From positions 1 to 7,330 of the forward strand of contig CAYPQM010000240.1 in the NCBI GenBank assembly GCA_964412845.1: a stretch of 7,330 nt of DNA, written 5' to 3'. Shown piece after piece: positions 5,934 to 7,330 of this stretch. Numbering within the stretch: position 1 is the stretch's first letter; every line of letters begins with the position of its first letter. The translations under genes were made by a program, and so were the position numbers. This DNA is from JAWWPY01 sp964412845. GTDB taxonomy: Bacteria; Actinomycetota; Actinomycetes; Streptosporangiales; Streptosporangiaceae. Under the pieces are notes generated by a model, which was not told the origin of the DNA, ran no database searches, and saw nothing but the letters and a program-made list of their open reading frames with translations.

Positions 5934-6107
5934 TAGGTTAGAGCAGGCTTTTAGCCCAGGGTTTTGTCTCCATCACCCAACGCCGGGGCGGCCCGGCACT
6001 GTTCCGGGCACAGTGGGCGGCCGGGCCCACGGAAACCTGCGGAAGCCACCGGCCAGGCATTGACACGCGGCGTTCGAGTGCGCTGTCGTTCGTACTGTTC
6101 GATCACA

Positions 6108-6114
6108 GAGAGGT
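6108..6114 (+). promoter_or_regulatory. Ribosome binding site of the isomerase-family gene
   Basis: GAGAGGT ends 9 bases before ATG 6124 and supports this start over the in-frame ATG at 6142 (Met7). Confidence 0.6.
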
Positions 6115-6123
6115 GGACGGCAG

Positions 6124-6936
6124 ATGAGTGCTTGGGACGCAATGTCCTACGAGGGCAAGGACACCATCCTGCGCGTGGTGCGCGAGGAGGCTGGCCGGCT
6201 GTTCGAGATGGCGGAGCAGCCTGGTGTCTGGGAAGCCCCGACGGCCTGCGAGAGCTGGGCCGTCCGTGACGTGGTAGGCCACATCGTGGACACGACGGAG
6301 GGCTACTTCACCGCGTTCGAGACCGCCCGCGGCGGCGGGGAGGCCACCGCACACGGCCTCACCGTCATGCACGAGCTCGCGGGTAAGTCGGCGATCGGGT
6401 TCCGGACCCTGTCCCAGCAGGAACTGATTGCCCGGGCCAGGGCCGACCTCGACCAGATGATGGGCATCCTTGAGCCGCTGACCGCCGAGGAGTGGGCGGG
6501 TCTCATCGTCCCGCACAGCTACATGGGCCCGGTCCCGGCCTTCATCTATGCGGCCGGCCAGCTGATGGACTTCACCGTGCACTCCTGGGACATCCGCCAG
6601 GGCACCGGGCGAGCGCACGGCCTGCCGGCCGACGCGGCCGACCTGCTGGTGCCGTTCATGTTCATCATCTGGCAGTCAACGGTCCGCGCGGACACCGACC
6701 CGTCGCCCTTCAGCCTGGGCATCACCGTCAGCGGCCGCAACGCCGGCAGCTACCGGATCACCGTGGCCGACCGGGCCATGTCCTACGAGCAGGGCGACGT
6801 CAGCGACCTGCCGACCGTGATCGATTTCGACCCGGGCAGCCTGGTGCTCACCGCGTTCGGCCGGAGCAATTCCGGTACCGTCCGCGGTGACCTGGACGTC
6901 GCCGACCGGTTCCTCAACCTGTTCTTCCGGATCTGA
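6124..6936 (+). CDS. Maleylpyruvate isomerase-family protein, probably mycothiol- and metal-dependent
   Basis: A 270-residue protein with two parts. The N-terminal part (about 12-160) matches the DinB-like four-helix bundle of mycothiol-dependent maleylpyruvate isomerases. It has the PTACESWAVRDVVGHIVDTTEGYF block and the VHSWDIRQGTGR block. Candidate metal ligands are His53, Asp149 and His153; the family commonly has His, Glu and His at these places, with the same four-residue spacing between the last two. The C-terminal part (about 195-270, ending GTVRGDLDVADRFLNLFFRI) resembles the SCP2-like domain often fused to it. Members bind zinc and use mycothiol as a thiol cofactor in isomerisation or transfer reactions. 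The true substrate here is unknown because no gentisate-pathway genes are nearby. The gene is alone on its strand, and its stop is 19 bases from the end of a convergent ligase gene. Family assignment is firm; enzymatic function is inferred. Confidence 0.82.
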   Translation: MSAWDAMSYEGKDTILRVVREEAGRLFEMAEQPGVWEAPTACESWAVRDVVGHIVDTTEGYFTAFETARGGGEATAHGLTVMHELAGKSAIGFRTLSQQELIARARADLDQMMGILEPLTAEEWAGLIVPHSYMGPVPAFIYAAGQLMDFTVHSWDIRQGTGRAHGLPADAADLLVPFMFIIWQSTVRADTDPSPFSLGITVSGRNAGSYRITVADRAMSYEQGDVSDLPTVIDFDPGSLVLTAFGRSNSGTVRGDLDVADRFLNLFFRI

Positions 6937-6955
6937 CCGCCGCTGCCCAGGGACA

Positions 6956-7330
6956 TCAGCCGGGGCCGGCCTCCGCGTCGTACTCCCCCGGCTGATGCCC
7001 CTGCGGCAGCCGGTGCTTGGCCACCCGCGCCGTCGGGGTGCGCGGCAGCTCGTCGATGAGCTGCCAGTAGCGGGGCACCTTGAAAGCGGCGAGCCGGGCG
7101 GCCGCGTGCGCCCGCAACTCGGCGAAGTCGGGGATGGCGCCCGGCACCGCCACCACGAACGCCTTCACCTCCTCCTCGGACAGCTCCGAGGGAACCCCGA
7201 TCACGGCGGCCTCCAGCACGGCCGGGTGCCCGGCCAGCGCTTCCTCCACCTCGGCCGGGGAGAGGTTCTCGCCCCGGCGGCGCAGCACCTCCTTCTTCCG
7301 CGCCACGAAGGTGTACGTGCCGGCCTCGTC
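6956..7330 (-). CDS. Acyl-CoA synthetase / AMP-dependent ligase, C-terminal part only
   Basis: The last 124 residues of an adenylate-forming ligase; the frame runs open off the right edge, so the large AMP-binding domain is outside the window. The fragment begins DEAGTYTFVARKKEVLRRRGEN, the A8 hinge region, and continues with the small mobile C-terminal domain (PAEVEEALAGHPAVLEAAVIGVP, then FKVPRYWQLIDELPRTPT). The RRRGEN form is typical of the crotonobetaine/carnitine-CoA ligase-like branch. These enzymes activate a carboxylic acid with ATP and join it to CoA. The A10 motif is unusual: where PxxxxGK is expected the protein reads PRTPTARVAKHRL, with Arg (fragment residue 102) in place of the catalytic Lys and a Lys three residues later (105). 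Substrate cannot be told from this part. It converges with the isomerase-family gene, so co-regulation is not implied. Confidence 0.88.
   Translation of the reverse strand, partial: DEAGTYTFVARKKEVLRRRGENLSPAEVEEALAGHPAVLEAAVIGVPSELSEEEVKAFVVAVPGAIPDFAELRAHAAARLAAFKVPRYWQLIDELPRTPTARVAKHRLPQGHQPGEYDAEAGPG

Larger units (their letters stand above)
5871..6123. other. Divergent intergenic region with inverted repeats
   Basis: No gene is seen in these 253 bases. The left part (about 5900-5970) is clearly richer in A and T than the rest of the window. The middle holds two adjacent perfect inverted repeats: GCCCGG/CCGGGC at 5991-5996 and 6004-6009, and GTGGGC/GCCCAC at 6013-6018 and 6025-6030. A competing pair CACTG/CAGTG (5997-6001, 6011-6015) overlaps both. 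Near the isomerase-family gene a TTGACA occurs at 6060-6065, but no convincing -10 stands at proper spacing; TACTGT at 6093-6098 is the nearest candidate. GTTCG occurs three times (6072, 6088, 6098). The region must contain the start signals of both flanking genes. Confidence 0.5.

Noticed and set aside
6060..6088. Complete promoter starting from TTGACA at 6060
   Set aside because: No acceptable -10 hexamer lies 16-19 bases downstream; the sequences there are GC-rich, so the -35 match alone was not called as a promoter.
6072..6103. Possible LexA/SOS box upstream of the isomerase-family gene
   Set aside because: GTTCG occurs three times but only as direct repeats; the required CGAAC half-site in inverted orientation is missing.
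6937..6975. Terminator between the convergent isomerase-family and ligase genes
   Set aside because: The palindromic GCCGG/CCGGC at 6959-6970 leaves too small a loop, and no other stem was found in the 19-base gap.

Overview
The window is high-GC DNA whose codons mostly end in G or C. It is almost certainly from an actinomycete (Actinomycetota). Supporting signs are the base composition, an enzyme of the mycothiol-dependent maleylpyruvate isomerase family, a probable leaderless gene and the style of the PHA genes. No genus can be named from the sequence alone.

Positions 1-3735 form a polyhydroxyalkanoate (PHA, short-chain, PHB-type) locus. It holds the 3' end of an acetoacetyl-CoA reductase gene (phaB-like), then an acetyl-CoA acetyltransferase (thiolase, phaA-like), then a class I-type PHA synthase (phaC). 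After its own strong promoter comes a 97-residue phasin-like protein. Thiolase condenses two acetyl-CoA, the reductase makes (R)-3-hydroxybutyryl-CoA, the synthase polymerises it, and the small protein probably coats the granule. The order is B-A-C, all on the + strand with gaps of 33 and 44 bases. Both gaps contain a short reading frame whose stop codon overlaps the next gene's start codon, which suggests translational coupling. A GC-rich hairpin terminator follows the phasin-like gene.

Positions 3736-4874 hold an apparently leaderless gene for a soluble five-bladed beta-propeller protein of the glycosidase-like fold, followed by a short convergent intergenic region. Positions 4875-5870 (- strand) encode a PAPS-dependent sulfotransferase. 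Positions 5871-6123 are a non-coding divergent region with an AT-rich part and several inverted repeats. Positions 6124-6936 (+) encode a metal- and mycothiol-dependent maleylpyruvate isomerase-family protein. Positions 6956-7330 (-) are the C-terminal end of an acyl-CoA/AMP ligase that runs off the window and has a non-canonical A10 motif.

I see no mobile element, CRISPR array, tRNA or rRNA. The PHA pathway is standard biochemistry. The least ordinary points are the paired minicistrons between the pha genes, the very small phasin-like protein with a near-consensus promoter, and the orphan propeller protein.
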